Below, one piece after another: positions 1 through 8,575 of a stretch of DNA of 44,458 nucleotides; position 1 is the first letter of the stretch; every line of letters starts with the position of its first letter. The DNA comes from Coriobacteriales bacterium (GTDB lineage Bacteria > Actinomycetota > Coriobacteriia > Coriobacteriales > UBA8131), in the NCBI GenBank assembly GCA_031279835.1, contig JAITHV010000011.1, positions 1-44,458 on the forward strand. Direction: 5' to 3'. A program made the position numbers and the translations under genes. Below the pieces are notes generated by a model. It did not search any database. It saw only the letters and a program-made list of their open reading frames with translations, and was not told where the DNA came from.

Positions 1-971
1 ACCACCGTGTCGGCAGGGCGCTCGCGCACCGGGCGATACGTCATGCCTGCCTGGCAAAAGCGACAGCCCCGCGCGCAGCCGCGCAAGATCTCCACTGCGA
101 GGCGGTCATGGACGACTTCCATGTAGGGCACCAGTGGCAGCGTCGGCGGCGCGCTGCGCGAAAAATCGCGCATGAGGCGTTTGTCCACGCAAGCGGGCAC
201 GTCCGGTGCGGTCGGCAGGGGCGTCCCTCCGGGCACTGCCGCCTCGTAGTGCGACGGCACATACATGCCGCTGACAGCGCCGAGAAGGCCGAGTGTCTCT
301 GCGCGCGACGCGCCTTTGACCCGTGCCGCGCGCAGGGCGTCGACGATGTCTGCGACGGCGTCTTCTCCTTCGCCCAGGAGCAGCGCGTCAAAAAACGGCG
401 CGAGCGGCTCAGGGTTGAAGGCGCACGGGCCGCCGCCTATGACGAGGGGGTCGCCCTCGGCGCGCTCGGAGCTGCGCAAAGAAACCCCTGCAAGGTCGAG
501 CAACTCTAGTATGTTTGTGTATGAGAGTTCATGAGGAATCGTAATAGCTATGACGTCAAACGACGCGAGCGGCAAAAAGCTCTCGAGCGTGAACATCGGG
601 ATATCATGCTCGCGCATCAGCTTGATCATGTCGTACCAAGGGAGGCACGCGCGCTCGGCGCGCACTCCGGGCAGGGCACGCGCCTTGTCGTAAAGGATGG
701 CAATGGCCTGGTTTGACGCGCCTACCTCATAGGCGTCGGGATACACAAAGGCAACGGACACCGGCGCCACGTCATCGCCGCCGATCGCGCCTGGCACCGA
801 AGATGCCGCGTTGAGCTCTGAGCCGATGTAGCGGGCTGGCTTTTCGACCTGCAGGAGCAGCGGCTCAACGCGCTGCCAAAGCGACTCCTGAAGGGCCGGG
901 GCGCTCGGCCTTGGCTCGACACGCGCCCTTGCCCCCTGCTGGCCGCTGGCGTTTGCTGCGAAACCACTCAT
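1..971 (-). CDS. Radical SAM protein, TIGR03960-like (N-terminal part; 3' end beyond the left edge)
   Basis: This reading frame starts at ATG 971 and runs open to base 1, so only the first ~323 residues are visible. The N-terminus has the pattern of the TIGR03960 family: a KPARYIGSELN segment followed by AFVYPDAYEVGASNQA (family pattern: PDxYEVGmSnlG). At about residues 294-310 is CARGCRFCQAG, the CxxxCxxC that binds the radical-SAM 4Fe-4S cluster. The start codon overlaps the stop of the upstream DUF697 gene (ATGA, 4 bp), implying translational coupling as the last visible gene of the mre/rodA run. The family's substrate is not established; members often carry a TIGR03936 domain or a neighbouring gene encoding it. 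The family call is good; the biochemical role is unknown. Confidence 0.85.
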   Translation of the reverse strand, partial: MSGFAANASGQQGARARVEPRPSAPALQESLWQRVEPLLLQVEKPARYIGSELNAASSVPGAIGGDDVAPVSVAFVYPDAYEVGASNQAIAILYDKARALPGVRAERACLPWYDMIKLMREHDIPMFTLESFLPLASFDVIAITIPHELSYTNILELLDLAGVSLRSSERAEGDPLVIGGGPCAFNPEPLAPFFDALLLGEGEDAVADIVDALRAARVKGASRAETLGLLGAVSGMYVPSHYEAAVPGGTPLPTAPDVPACVDKRLMRDFSRSAPPTLPLVPYMEVVHDRLAVEILRGCARGCRFCQAGMTYRPVRERPADTV

Positions 972-1912
972 GCGGCGCCGCCGTGGGGCACGATGCTGCA
1001 GCCAGCCTCGTCTGGCGCATCGTCTGTGCGCTGCTCGTAGTAGCGCAGCGCCAAGGCGCCGATGGCCGTCGTCGCGCCGAAGGCGACCACGACGCTCAAA
1101 GGCACGGTCACAACCGGCACGCGCGAGGTCACAAGGCGCACAAGCGCCCTGCATCCTAGTCCGCCGAGCACCACCGCGAAGGCCTCAGGCAGCCGGGCCG
1201 TCTTGAGCGGAAGGTCAAACAGCGCCGCTATCTGCACCACAAGTCGAATCTGGTTGAAGGTGAGCGGCGCAAGGTCGCTGCCCGGCAGGATGAAGGCAGC
1301 TGAGACCAGCGCGTTGGCAAGCGCGGCCTGGCGCGTGCACTCGTTAGCGACTGCCCTGCGCATGAACGGGTAGGCCTGGGCAAGCGGCGCGCGCAGGTCC
1401 GCGCTTTGGGCGGCGACCCAAACGGCAAGCTCCTCAAAGCACGCAGCGTAGACATCCTCGGCATCTGCCCCGCCTGCCTCAAGCTCGGGCACCGGGATGA
1501 CGTCTGACAACGACTGTGCCACCGAGTCCTCGTCGAGCTGCCGCGCCAAGGCAGCAGGCACTGTGGCAAACAGCGCAAGCGGTGTCTCGGCCTGGCGCAA
1601 TGCCGCCAGCAGCTCCCCCGTGCAGCTGCTCCGCGCGGCGATGACGATCGCAAGCGAGGGCCTGGCAGCTTTGTCATGCACGTTGAGCGTCACTGGCCCG
1701 TCGCCATACTGCGCGACCTCGACGTCTACTTTGTCGCTCACGGGGAAGAGCACCCGGCGCGCGTGGCGCACAAAGCCCGCGTCGGCGCCCTTGTCCACAC
1801 ACACGAGCAACCGCACCGTCGCTTTACGCTTGCCGGAATATCGAGAAGAGGCCGCGTTGAGCGCGCGCAGCCCGCTTTTTGCACGGGGTATGATCTCCAT
1901 CATGTTCGGCAT
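968..1912 (-). CDS. DUF697-type membrane protein of unknown function
   Basis: This 314-residue protein has no assigned role. The N-terminal two thirds look soluble and are not recognised. The C-terminal third (about residues 205-300) contains FILPGSDLAPLTFNQIRLV followed by hydrophobic segments, which is the pattern of the YcjF/DUF697 domain, often linked to GTPase or envelope proteins. It starts 3 bases after the rodA stop, and the GCGAGG just upstream of its ATG lies within the end of rodA. Its stop overlaps the start of the radical SAM gene. Position in the elongation operon suggests an envelope or division role, but this is context only. Two further in-frame ATGs lie within the first five codons. 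Confidence 0.75.
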   Translation of the reverse strand: MPNMMEIIPRAKSGLRALNAASSRYSGKRKATVRLLVCVDKGADAGFVRHARRVLFPVSDKVDVEVAQYGDGPVTLNVHDKAARPSLAIVIAARSSCTGELLAALRQAETPLALFATVPAALARQLDEDSVAQSLSDVIPVPELEAGGADAEDVYAACFEELAVWVAAQSADLRAPLAQAYPFMRRAVANECTRQAALANALVSAAFILPGSDLAPLTFNQIRLVVQIAALFDLPLKTARLPEAFAVVLGGLGCRALVRLVTSRVPVVTVPLSVVVAFGATTAIGALALRYYEQRTDDAPDEAGCSIVPHGGAA

Positions 1913-1915
1913 TGC

Positions 1916-3118
1916 TTAACCTCGCTTCTTGTTGGTGTCGCGGTGTGCCCAGACAGAGCATAGCAGGCCAACGACGGCAAAATTGACGATGAGAAATGAC
2001 GAGCCGTAGCTCACGAAGGGCAGGGGGATGCCGGTGATCGGCATGAGCCCACAGGTCATGCCGATGTTCTCGAACACTTGGAACACCCACATGCCCATGG
2101 CGCCAGAGACGATGAGGGTCCCGTAGAGGTTGTTTGCGGTGAACGCGATATGCAGCGCGACCGTCAGCAGGGCGACGTACATCCCGATCAGTGTGAGGCT
2201 GCCGAGAAAACCGAACTGCTCGGCGAGCGCGCAGAAAATGAAGTCGGTGGGCGCCTCCGGCAAAAAGCCCAGCCCCGACTGGGTGGCGTTGCCAAGCCCC
2301 TTGCCGAGCAGGCCACCCGACCCGATGGCTATCTTGGACTGGCGCAGGTTGTAGCTTATCCCCTGCGGATCGATGTTCTCGTTGAGAAAGACGAGAAGCC
2401 GGTTTTTTTGATAGTCCTTGATAAAGACGTCCCTGCCGATCCCCGCGTCCAAAACGCCGTCAAACCACAGGCAAAAAACGACGGCGACGATCACGACGAC
2501 GGCCGTGACGGCCAGCCAGCGCCGGTTTGCGCCGCCGGTGAACAAAACGACCATGCCGATAATGAAGAGCACCATGCCGGTTCCAAGATCGGGCTGGGCC
2601 ATTATGCATACTGTCGGAACAAGGAGGAGCCCGAGGACCTTCAGGTAGGCGCTTCCTGAGCGAATGGAGCCCCGATAACGTGCCACGAGTGCGGCGGCGT
2701 AGAGGATGAAGGCCACCTTGGCGAACTCAGCTGGCTGGAACTGCTGGCCGAAGACCGTGATCCAGCTGCGCGCGCCGTTGACGTCTGTGCCTATGACCGG
2801 CGCGAGCGGCGAGAGCGTGAGCACGACAATGACGACAAGCAGCGGGAACACGAGGTTGGACATCTTTCGGTAATCGACGCGCCACAGCACACACATGACC
2901 ACAAGCCCGGCGGCAGCGCCGCTGAGCTGTCGTGAGAAGCTGTACTTTGGCAGGCCAACGACCACCGAGTAGACGACGACCAGGCCGAAGGCCACGAGTA
3001 GGGCCGTGACCAGCAGAAGGGGCACATTGGTGACAGCCAATGCCCTCGAGGCAAGCGAGCGCGGGTTGACTCGGCGCTGCATGCGCGGGTCGTGCTTGAC
3101 TTTGGGCGCTACCGGCAC
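1916..3118 (-). CDS. rodA: RodA, SEDS peptidoglycan glycosyltransferase
   Basis: RodA polymerises lipid II during side-wall elongation as a complex with a class B PBP. The 400-residue protein has the multi-spanning FtsW/RodA/SpoVE pattern: hydrophobic segments from about residue 30, the early NGARSWI motif, and the conserved loop PEAPTDFIFCALAEQFG containing the catalytic-region aspartate. It ends in PFVSYGSSFLIVNFAVVG, typical of SEDS proteins. The start is GTG at 3118, preceded by GGGAGGAAGAC (good Shine-Dalgarno, about 6 nt spacing). It follows PBP2 by 28 bp and is followed almost directly by the DUF697 gene, so it is part of one transcript. RodA is favoured over FtsW because of the mreBCD and PBP2 neighbours. 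Confidence 0.93.
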   Translation of the reverse strand: MPVAPKVKHDPRMQRRVNPRSLASRALAVTNVPLLLVTALLVAFGLVVVYSVVVGLPKYSFSRQLSGAAAGLVVMCVLWRVDYRKMSNLVFPLLVVIVVLTLSPLAPVIGTDVNGARSWITVFGQQFQPAEFAKVAFILYAAALVARYRGSIRSGSAYLKVLGLLLVPTVCIMAQPDLGTGMVLFIIGMVVLFTGGANRRWLAVTAVVVIVAVVFCLWFDGVLDAGIGRDVFIKDYQKNRLLVFLNENIDPQGISYNLRQSKIAIGSGGLLGKGLGNATQSGLGFLPEAPTDFIFCALAEQFGFLGSLTLIGMYVALLTVALHIAFTANNLYGTLIVSGAMGMWVFQVFENIGMTCGLMPITGIPLPFVSYGSSFLIVNFAVVGLLCSVWAHRDTNKKRG

Positions 3119-3146
3119 GTCTTCCTCCCGTCAGTTGCTGCTAGCG

Positions 3147-5225
3147 TCATCGTTCTCCCGTGGCCTCGTAGGTCAAGATCTCTCCCACGTCAACGCCGTA
3201 GATGGCCGCAAAGGTGTGGAGCACGCCCGTGATGGCAGTAGACGAGCCGCCGCCGCCCTGCTCGACGATACAGGCGACGCTGTAGTGCGGGTCTGTCATC
3301 GGGCCGTAGGCGACGAACCAAGAGTACTCGCCTTTTCCGGCCACCTCGGCAGTGCCAGACTTCCCGGCGAGCTCGACCGGTATTGGCGCGAAGACGCCCT
3401 CGCGCATGATGACACGCCTGAGACCGTCGATGACGCGCTCGCGATGATGCGGCTCGTATACGGGCTGGATTGGCCCGGTTGCGGGAGCGTGCGCACGGAC
3501 GGTGTTGCCGTCCTTGTCAACCACCTTGTGAAACACATGGGGGACGAGCGCATGGCCGCGCGCAAGAGTAGCATAGGCGTTTGCTATCTGAAGGGGCGTC
3601 ACGAGCAGGTCGCCCTGCCCGATCACCATGTTCGCCATGTCGCCCGCCAGCCATCGGGCATCCTCGGGCGTGTCGGGAAAAGCGGCCTTCTTCCATGCGG
3701 CATCAGGGACCACGCCGGCAAACTCCCCCACGAGGTCGATGCCGCTTTGAGACCCAAAGCCCCATCCTCTGAGATACTCTTGGAACACGTCTTTTCTCTC
3801 GCTTGAAGGGGTGGCGTTCCAGATCTCCCAGAAGTCAGTGCCGGTGTTGTAGAAGAACACGTCGCAGCTGTGGTTTATGGCCTCCTCAAGGCCAAGCGTC
3901 CCATGCCCGTTGGGAAATATCCAGCAGCGCTTGCCCCACTCGTCTCCGTAACGGTTCCACCAGCCGTTGCAGTGGTGGCTCGTGTCGGGGCCGATGATGC
4001 CGTGGTGCAGCCCTGCCAGGCTGGTGAACGCCTTGAACGTGGACGCGGCAGGATACGCCCCCGAAATGACGCGGTTGTACAGCGGCCTGTTGGCGTCCTC
4101 GCTGTTGAGCTGGTCCCAGATGCCCTGCGTGATGCTCCCCGAGAGGTCGGCAGGATTGAACGTGGGATAACTCGACGATGCAAGAATGCCACCATCGGTT
4201 ATGTCTATGCAGACAAGCGCCCCTGCGTTCGCTTCCGGGTAGTCGCCCTCCTTCGCAGCGGCAATGGTCTGCGCGAGGATGCGGTCCGTCTCGCGCTGAA
4301 GCGGCATGTCGATGGTAAGGCAGACGTCAGAGCCGGTGGCGGACTCGCGCTCGCCCAAAAGCGCGAGGGGGTTTCCCGAGGAGTCCACCTGATAGCTGCG
4401 CGTCCCGCGTGTCCCCTGCAAGGCTCGCTCGAAGGCCAGCTCGGCGCCCATCTGCCCTTTGCTGTCGCCGTTCTCGTACTGGATCGCGCTCGGGTCCATC
4501 ATGGCCGCGTCCATGTCGGCCTGGCTGACGGAGCCGGTGTATCCGAGCACATGCGCCCCGAGCGAGCCATAGGGATAATGGCGCATCGTGCGCGTCTCCA
4601 CGTTAATGCCCCGGAACAACAGGGGGTGCTCGGTGATGTAGGCGACCACTCGGTAGGGGACGTCGGCCGCAATCACATGGTCGGACTGCGCCCCCGTCGT
4701 GTCGTCCAGCAGGTTGCGCCTCACGATGCCCTTGGGGATGCCGCAGGCAAGAGAGAGCCGGTGCACGAGCCCACGGTCCTCTGCGAGCGCACGCTTGCCC
4801 GAGAGCACAGAGGTCGGCCGGTTGGTAACGAGCACCACGCCGTTGCGGTCGAGGATGCGCCCGCGCATGGCAGGCACAGAGACCTCGGTGGTCATGTTGT
4901 CGGTGGCGCGGGCGGTGTACTCTTCGCCAGAGAGCACCTGAAGCGCCCAGAGCCTCACGGCAAGCGTGCCGAACACAGCTGCGACTAGAACGCCGAAAGC
5001 GTAGAACCGCCCTTTTGTCTCGAGCCCCTTTTGCTTGCCTGACAGCTCGCGGCGCGTGAAGCGCTCCTCGTCTTTGACGAGCTGTGCGTCGGCGCGCTCG
5101 AAGCTCGGCGTAACCGCCTGTTCTTTTGAGCGGCGCTGTGAGCGCCAGTACACGACGGCCAGTATGCCGGCGACAATCAGCGCCGCGCCGATCCCGGCGG
5201 CCAGGGCAAACCCATACCCGCCCAT
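3147..5225 (-). CDS. mrdA: Penicillin-binding protein 2 (class B transpeptidase, elongasome)
   Basis: Cross-links peptidoglycan during elongation as RodA's partner. The 692-residue protein has an N-terminal membrane anchor, a PBP dimerisation region beginning around VPAMRGRILDRNGVVL, and a transpeptidase domain with SxxK (ASTFKAF), SxD (NHSCDVFF) and KSG (AGKSGTAEV) motifs. I chose ATG 5225, one base after the mreD stop and with AAGGAAG about 10 nt upstream. The frame stays open to 5408 but the extra 61 residues lie wholly inside mreD and are Arg-rich shadow sequence. The first hydrophobic segment is followed by a basic stretch and a second hydrophobic segment (about residues 75-95), so it may have two spans instead of the usual one. 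Confidence 0.93.
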   Translation of the reverse strand: MGGYGFALAAGIGAALIVAGILAVVYWRSQRRSKEQAVTPSFERADAQLVKDEERFTRRELSGKQKGLETKGRFYAFGVLVAAVFGTLAVRLWALQVLSGEEYTARATDNMTTEVSVPAMRGRILDRNGVVLVTNRPTSVLSGKRALAEDRGLVHRLSLACGIPKGIVRRNLLDDTTGAQSDHVIAADVPYRVVAYITEHPLLFRGINVETRTMRHYPYGSLGAHVLGYTGSVSQADMDAAMMDPSAIQYENGDSKGQMGAELAFERALQGTRGTRSYQVDSSGNPLALLGERESATGSDVCLTIDMPLQRETDRILAQTIAAAKEGDYPEANAGALVCIDITDGGILASSSYPTFNPADLSGSITQGIWDQLNSEDANRPLYNRVISGAYPAASTFKAFTSLAGLHHGIIGPDTSHHCNGWWNRYGDEWGKRCWIFPNGHGTLGLEEAINHSCDVFFYNTGTDFWEIWNATPSSERKDVFQEYLRGWGFGSQSGIDLVGEFAGVVPDAAWKKAAFPDTPEDARWLAGDMANMVIGQGDLLVTPLQIANAYATLARGHALVPHVFHKVVDKDGNTVRAHAPATGPIQPVYEPHHRERVIDGLRRVIMREGVFAPIPVELAGKSGTAEVAGKGEYSWFVAYGPMTDPHYSVACIVEQGGGGSSTAITGVLHTFAAIYGVDVGEILTYEATGER

Positions 5226-5226
5226 G

Positions 5227-5880
5227 TCAGTCAAACTTCCTTTTGCGCAGGCGCCTGCTCGACGCGCGCGGCATTCGGCGGCTGCTGGGTCCCGTTGTGC
5301 TGAGGCGTCGGTGCGATCCCATGCGCAGCCGTGGGCCAGCCGGCGCACCAGACCGGTAGTCCATCTGAAGGCCCGACCTGCCTGATCCCTTGCGGGAGCC
5401 CAAGGCATTGAGCACGAGAAGCGCCACGAGCCCGATCAACGCATCAAAGGCCACGCCAGGAAGCGCCACAAAAACAAGCGAGTGGAGCACGTCGGCGCTG
5501 TAGCCAATGATGCCAAGGACCAGCGCATGGAGCATTTCGCCAAACAAGGCGGCCAGCACAACGGCTGCCATCTTCGCGAGCAGGCTTTCAGAGAAGCTGC
5601 CTTTGGTGACGGTACTCAAGGCATAGCCGATGATGCACGAGACGAGCGCCATGACGCCGAGCGGCCCGCCGGAGGCTAGGTCATAGAGCATTCCGACGAC
5701 GAAGCCAAACACGCACGCACGCAGCGCGCTGTGGCTGAGCGCCGTCAGGGCAGTCGCGACAATCATGAGGTTAGGCACCACGCCTGCGATGGCGCAATTG
5801 GGGGCAAGGGCTACTTGGGCCACAAAGGCAGCGAGCCCGCCCAGGAACACATAACGCACCGATGGCGAGGCAGTCTCCAT
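5227..5880 (-). CDS. mreD: MreD, rod-shape membrane protein with a basic C-terminal tail
   Basis: MreD is an integral membrane component of the elongasome, working with MreC. The 217-residue product has about five hydrophobic segments over residues 8-165, including VVPNLMIVATAL and GFVVGMLYDLASGGPLG, the region typical of MreD. It is assigned by these features and by its place directly between mreC (its ATG abuts the mreC TAG) and PBP2 (1 bp gap). The last ~50 residues are unusual: a strongly Arg-rich tail ending RRLRKRKFD, which lengthens the protein beyond the usual ~160-170 residues. The tail could bind membrane phospholipid or nucleoprotein; no function is shown. Confidence 0.88.
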   Translation of the reverse strand: METASPSVRYVFLGGLAAFVAQVALAPNCAIAGVVPNLMIVATALTALSHSALRACVFGFVVGMLYDLASGGPLGVMALVSCIIGYALSTVTKGSFSESLLAKMAAVVLAALFGEMLHALVLGIIGYSADVLHSLVFVALPGVAFDALIGLVALLVLNALGSRKGSGRSGLQMDYRSGAPAGPRLRMGSHRRLSTTGPSSRRMPRASSRRLRKRKFD

Positions 5881-6870
5881 CTAGCCAGCCTGCCCCTCTA
5901 AAGGCTCCTGCCCTGGCTCCTGCCCTGGCTCTTGGCCGGTCTCGTGCCCCGCCGCCTGTTCCTGCGCCTGTGCGCCGGCGCCAGATCCGCCCCCCACTCC
6001 GGCCGCTCCCTGGTCTTGAGGGTTCCAGACCACTTCGCTGGCTCGACCGACAATCACCAAAACCTCCTCGTAGGCATCCACCTGCCGCACAGGTTTCACC
6101 ACTATGTCTAAATACACGTCTGCAGGGTTCTCGGTCACGCTTATTACTTCTCCGAGAATAATTCCCTTGGGATACACGCCGCCCGCGCCCGACGTTATCA
6201 CTACGTCGCCTGCCACGACGCCGGACGACTGTGGAACGCGCTCAAGATACAGCAGCCCGTCGGGCGAGCCGACCAGAATGCCTTCGGACCGATTGGCCTG
6301 AAGAAACACGGCGACCCCAGAGCGAGGGTCGGTGACAAGCCGCACGACCGAGGAGAACAGCCCTACTGCCTCGATCTGCCCCACGAGCCCGTTAGCGCTC
6401 ATAACCGGCATGCCGACGGACAATCCGTCAACGGTCCCACGATCTATCGTGATAGTCCGGTTGTATGAGTCTGAGGTGCGGCTGATAATGCGCGCGCCAA
6501 GGCCGGGGAGCGCGTAGGCGTCAGCGATGCGCAACAGCTTCGAGAGCCGCTCGTTTTCGAGCCGGTACTCTTCAAGCCGCATGACGAGCCCAGCCAGATC
6601 CTCGTTTTGTGCGCGCAACGACGCCACGGTGTCGGGGCTTGTCGTCAGGTCCTCCACTGCCGCGTCCGCCGCGCGCAGGGGCGAAAAGGCAACTGCCCCA
6701 GCTTGCTGGAGAGGGGCGGTGAGCAGCATCGAGGCGGACCTGACCGCATGCAGCGGCCCTGTAGCGCCTTCACGCAGCCATACCGTCATCAAAGCGACAG
6801 AGAGCAGGCACAGGAAAACCGTAACCACCCCCGCCGAAACCTGTCTCGGTCTTTGGGGCAACAGCGCCAT
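5881..6870 (-). CDS. mreC: MreC, rod-shape-determining protein
   Basis: MreC is a bitopic extracytoplasmic scaffold that links MreB/MreD to PBP2. The 329-residue protein has a short cytoplasmic start, one membrane segment (about residues 15-33), a coiled coil (about 85-115, rich in Glu/Leu/Arg) and the beta-domain with SYNRTITIDRGTVDGLSVGMPV and TDPRSGVAVFLQ, both typical of MreC. The C-terminus (about 295-329) is a low-complexity Gly/Ala/Gln/Glu tail containing three tandem GQEP units. It lies 22 bp downstream of mreB, and its TAG is followed immediately by the mreD ATG. Confidence 0.92.
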   Translation of the reverse strand: MALLPQRPRQVSAGVVTVFLCLLSVALMTVWLREGATGPLHAVRSASMLLTAPLQQAGAVAFSPLRAADAAVEDLTTSPDTVASLRAQNEDLAGLVMRLEEYRLENERLSKLLRIADAYALPGLGARIISRTSDSYNRTITIDRGTVDGLSVGMPVMSANGLVGQIEAVGLFSSVVRLVTDPRSGVAVFLQANRSEGILVGSPDGLLYLERVPQSSGVVAGDVVITSGAGGVYPKGIILGEVISVTENPADVYLDIVVKPVRQVDAYEEVLVIVGRASEVVWNPQDQGAAGVGGGSGAGAQAQEQAAGHETGQEPGQEPGQEPLEGQAG

Positions 6871-6892
6871 GTTTTAGAGGCGACCTTTCTTT

Positions 6893-7933
6893 CTATCGCT
6901 GCGTATAGGAGCGCTGGAGGGCGTTGGGGTTTTCGAGCGCCATCGCACACCCGATGACGACGTTGGTGAACGCGGTCTCAGAGACATAGACGGGCACCTC
7001 AAGCTCGCGCGTCAAGAACACGTCGAGCATCTTGAGCAGCCCGCCGCCGCCGGTCAACAGGATGCCGTTGGTGATGATGTCGGCGGCCAGGTCAGGGTCA
7101 GTCTCGAGGAACGTCTCCTTGATTGCGATAAGGATGTCTTGAAGCGGGGCCTTTATCCCCTCGCGCACGTCTTCGGACTGGATGAGCTCGCTGCGCGGCA
7201 AATTGGTGGCCAGGTCGCGCCCCGAGATCTCCATGTCCAGCTCGCCCGAGCTGATGGGCATAGCAGAGCCGATCGCTATCTTGATGTCCTCTGCCGTGCG
7301 CACGCCGATGTTGAGCCCATAGACCTCGCGCACGTGACGCGCCACTGCCTCGTCGAACTCGTTGCCGGCAATGCGCAGCGAGCGCGAGGTGACGATGCCG
7401 CCGAGCGATATTACCGCGATCTCAGTCGTGCCGCCGCCGATGTCAACGACCATGGAGCCGGTCGGCTCCTCTACGGGCAGCCCGGCGCCGATGGCTGCCG
7501 CCATGGGCTCCTCGATCAGGAAGGCCTGGCGGGCGCCGGCTTGTATAGTCGCCTCAAAGACAGCCCGCTTTTCGACCGAGGTCACACCGCACGGAATACA
7601 GATGACAATACGCGGCTTTGGCTGCCAGAGGCGGGTCTTGGGGTTAGCCTTGTTGATAAAATACGACAGCATCGCCTCAGTAACGTCGTAGTCTGCGATC
7701 ACGCCGTCTGCCAACGGGCGCTCGACCGATATGTTCCCGGGGTTGCGCCCGATCATCTCGCGCGCCTCAGTGCCAACGGAGATGACGCGGTTGACCTCGT
7801 TGTCGATGGCGACGACAGACGGCTCGTTTAAGACGATGCCCTCGCCGGCAATGGCGACAAGGGTATTGGCGGTCCCCAGGTCGATCGCCATGTCACAGCT
7901 CCATTGGCTGAATAGATTGTCGAGGATCGACAT
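6893..7933 (-). CDS. mreB: MreB, actin-like cell-shape protein
   Basis: MreB filaments direct the elongation machinery along the inner membrane. The 346-residue protein carries the actin-fold nucleotide motifs: DMAIDLGTANTLV (phosphate 1), VVDIGGGTTEIAVISLGG (phosphate 2) and ILLTGGGGLL (adenosine). The start ATG 7933 (MSILDNLF) has AAGGAG about 12 nt upstream; the frame stays open to 8008 but the added 25 residues are unlike MreB. First gene of the operon mreB-mreC-mreD-PBP2-rodA-DUF697-radical SAM. A -10 box, TATACT, lies about 30 bp upstream of the start. Confidence 0.95.
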   Translation of the reverse strand: MSILDNLFSQWSCDMAIDLGTANTLVAIAGEGIVLNEPSVVAIDNEVNRVISVGTEAREMIGRNPGNISVERPLADGVIADYDVTEAMLSYFINKANPKTRLWQPKPRIVICIPCGVTSVEKRAVFEATIQAGARQAFLIEEPMAAAIGAGLPVEEPTGSMVVDIGGGTTEIAVISLGGIVTSRSLRIAGNEFDEAVARHVREVYGLNIGVRTAEDIKIAIGSAMPISSGELDMEISGRDLATNLPRSELIQSEDVREGIKAPLQDILIAIKETFLETDPDLAADIITNGILLTGGGGLLKMLDVFLTRELEVPVYVSETAFTNVVIGCAMALENPNALQRSYTQR

Positions 7934-7945
7934 TGTCGCGCAAAC

Positions 7946-7967
7946 TCCTTTGTCCTTTGTCAGTATA
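7946..7967 (-). promoter_or_regulatory. Likely mreB promoter -10 (TATACT) and ribosome binding site
   Basis: Reading the minus strand, TATACT (7967-7962) is followed by a short leader with AAGGAG (about 7951-7946) and then the mreB ATG at 7933. No convincing -35 is seen at 16-18 bp. A 7-bp perfect hairpin (GGCGCAC/GTGCGCC, 7988-8005) sits just upstream and might bind a regulator. The rest of the 174-bp interval 7934-8107 holds only a 12-bp palindrome (8061-8072) and no gene. Confidence 0.5.
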
Positions 7968-8107
7968 GTGCTCTCGCCCGCAGCAGCGGCGCACCATCGT
8001 GCGCCCAAGCGTGCTGTCGCGAATTAGCCAAACGATAATTCTACCATAGAGCCGCATTTTGCCTGCGCAGGCTGCCAGCACGCATGGCGTTGCTGCTCGC
8101 CTCAGCC

Positions 8108-8512
8108 TTACGCAGGGAAGAAGACCTTGATCTCGCGCTCTGCCGAGGCCAAGGAGTCAGACCCGTGGATGACGTTTCGGTCGAGGGTCAGGCTGAAGTC
8201 TCCCCGTATGGTGCCTGGCGCTGCCTCCAGGGGGTCGGTCGCGCCCATGAGCTTGCGGGTGACTGCGACGGCACCCTCCCCGCCGAGCACCATCTTGACC
8301 ACCGGCCCCGAGGTAATGTGTGCGACAAGTTCCTCGTAAAACGGCTTTTCAGCATGCTCGACATAGTTTTCCCTTGCCTGCTCTTTGGTCACGCAGGCAA
8401 GCTCAAGCCGTTCGATCACGAGGCCAACACGCTCCAGGCGCGCAAGTATCTCGCCGACAAGTCCGCCGGCCACCGCCTCTGGCTTAAGCATGCAATAGGT
8501 TCTTTCGTACAT
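8108..8512 (-). CDS. ndk: Nucleoside diphosphate kinase
   Basis: Transfers the gamma phosphate of ATP to NDPs through a phosphohistidine intermediate. The 134-residue protein begins MYERTYCMLKPEAV (the usual TxxMxKPD/E-like opening) and has the active-site region NVIHGSDSLASAEREI, where the His is the phosphorylated residue. The length matches the family. ATG 8512 is chosen over the upstream one at 8539 because it gives the family N-terminus and has AAAGG about 9 nt upstream. It lies between the TPR gene and the mreB promoter on the same strand. Confidence 0.95.
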   Translation of the reverse strand: MYERTYCMLKPEAVAGGLVGEILARLERVGLVIERLELACVTKEQARENYVEHAEKPFYEELVAHITSGPVVKMVLGGEGAVAVTRKLMGATDPLEAAPGTIRGDFSLTLDRNVIHGSDSLASAEREIKVFFPA

Positions 8513-8575
8513 AGATGTTGCCTTTCTTGCTCGTAACACTGACGCGCCTTGATGGGCAGAAAACGTCCAATGAGG

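Noticed and set aside
3147-5408. PBP2 start at 5408
   Set aside because: The extra 61 residues lie wholly within mreD and look like shadow sequence; ATG 5225 has a ribosome binding site and abuts the mreD stop.
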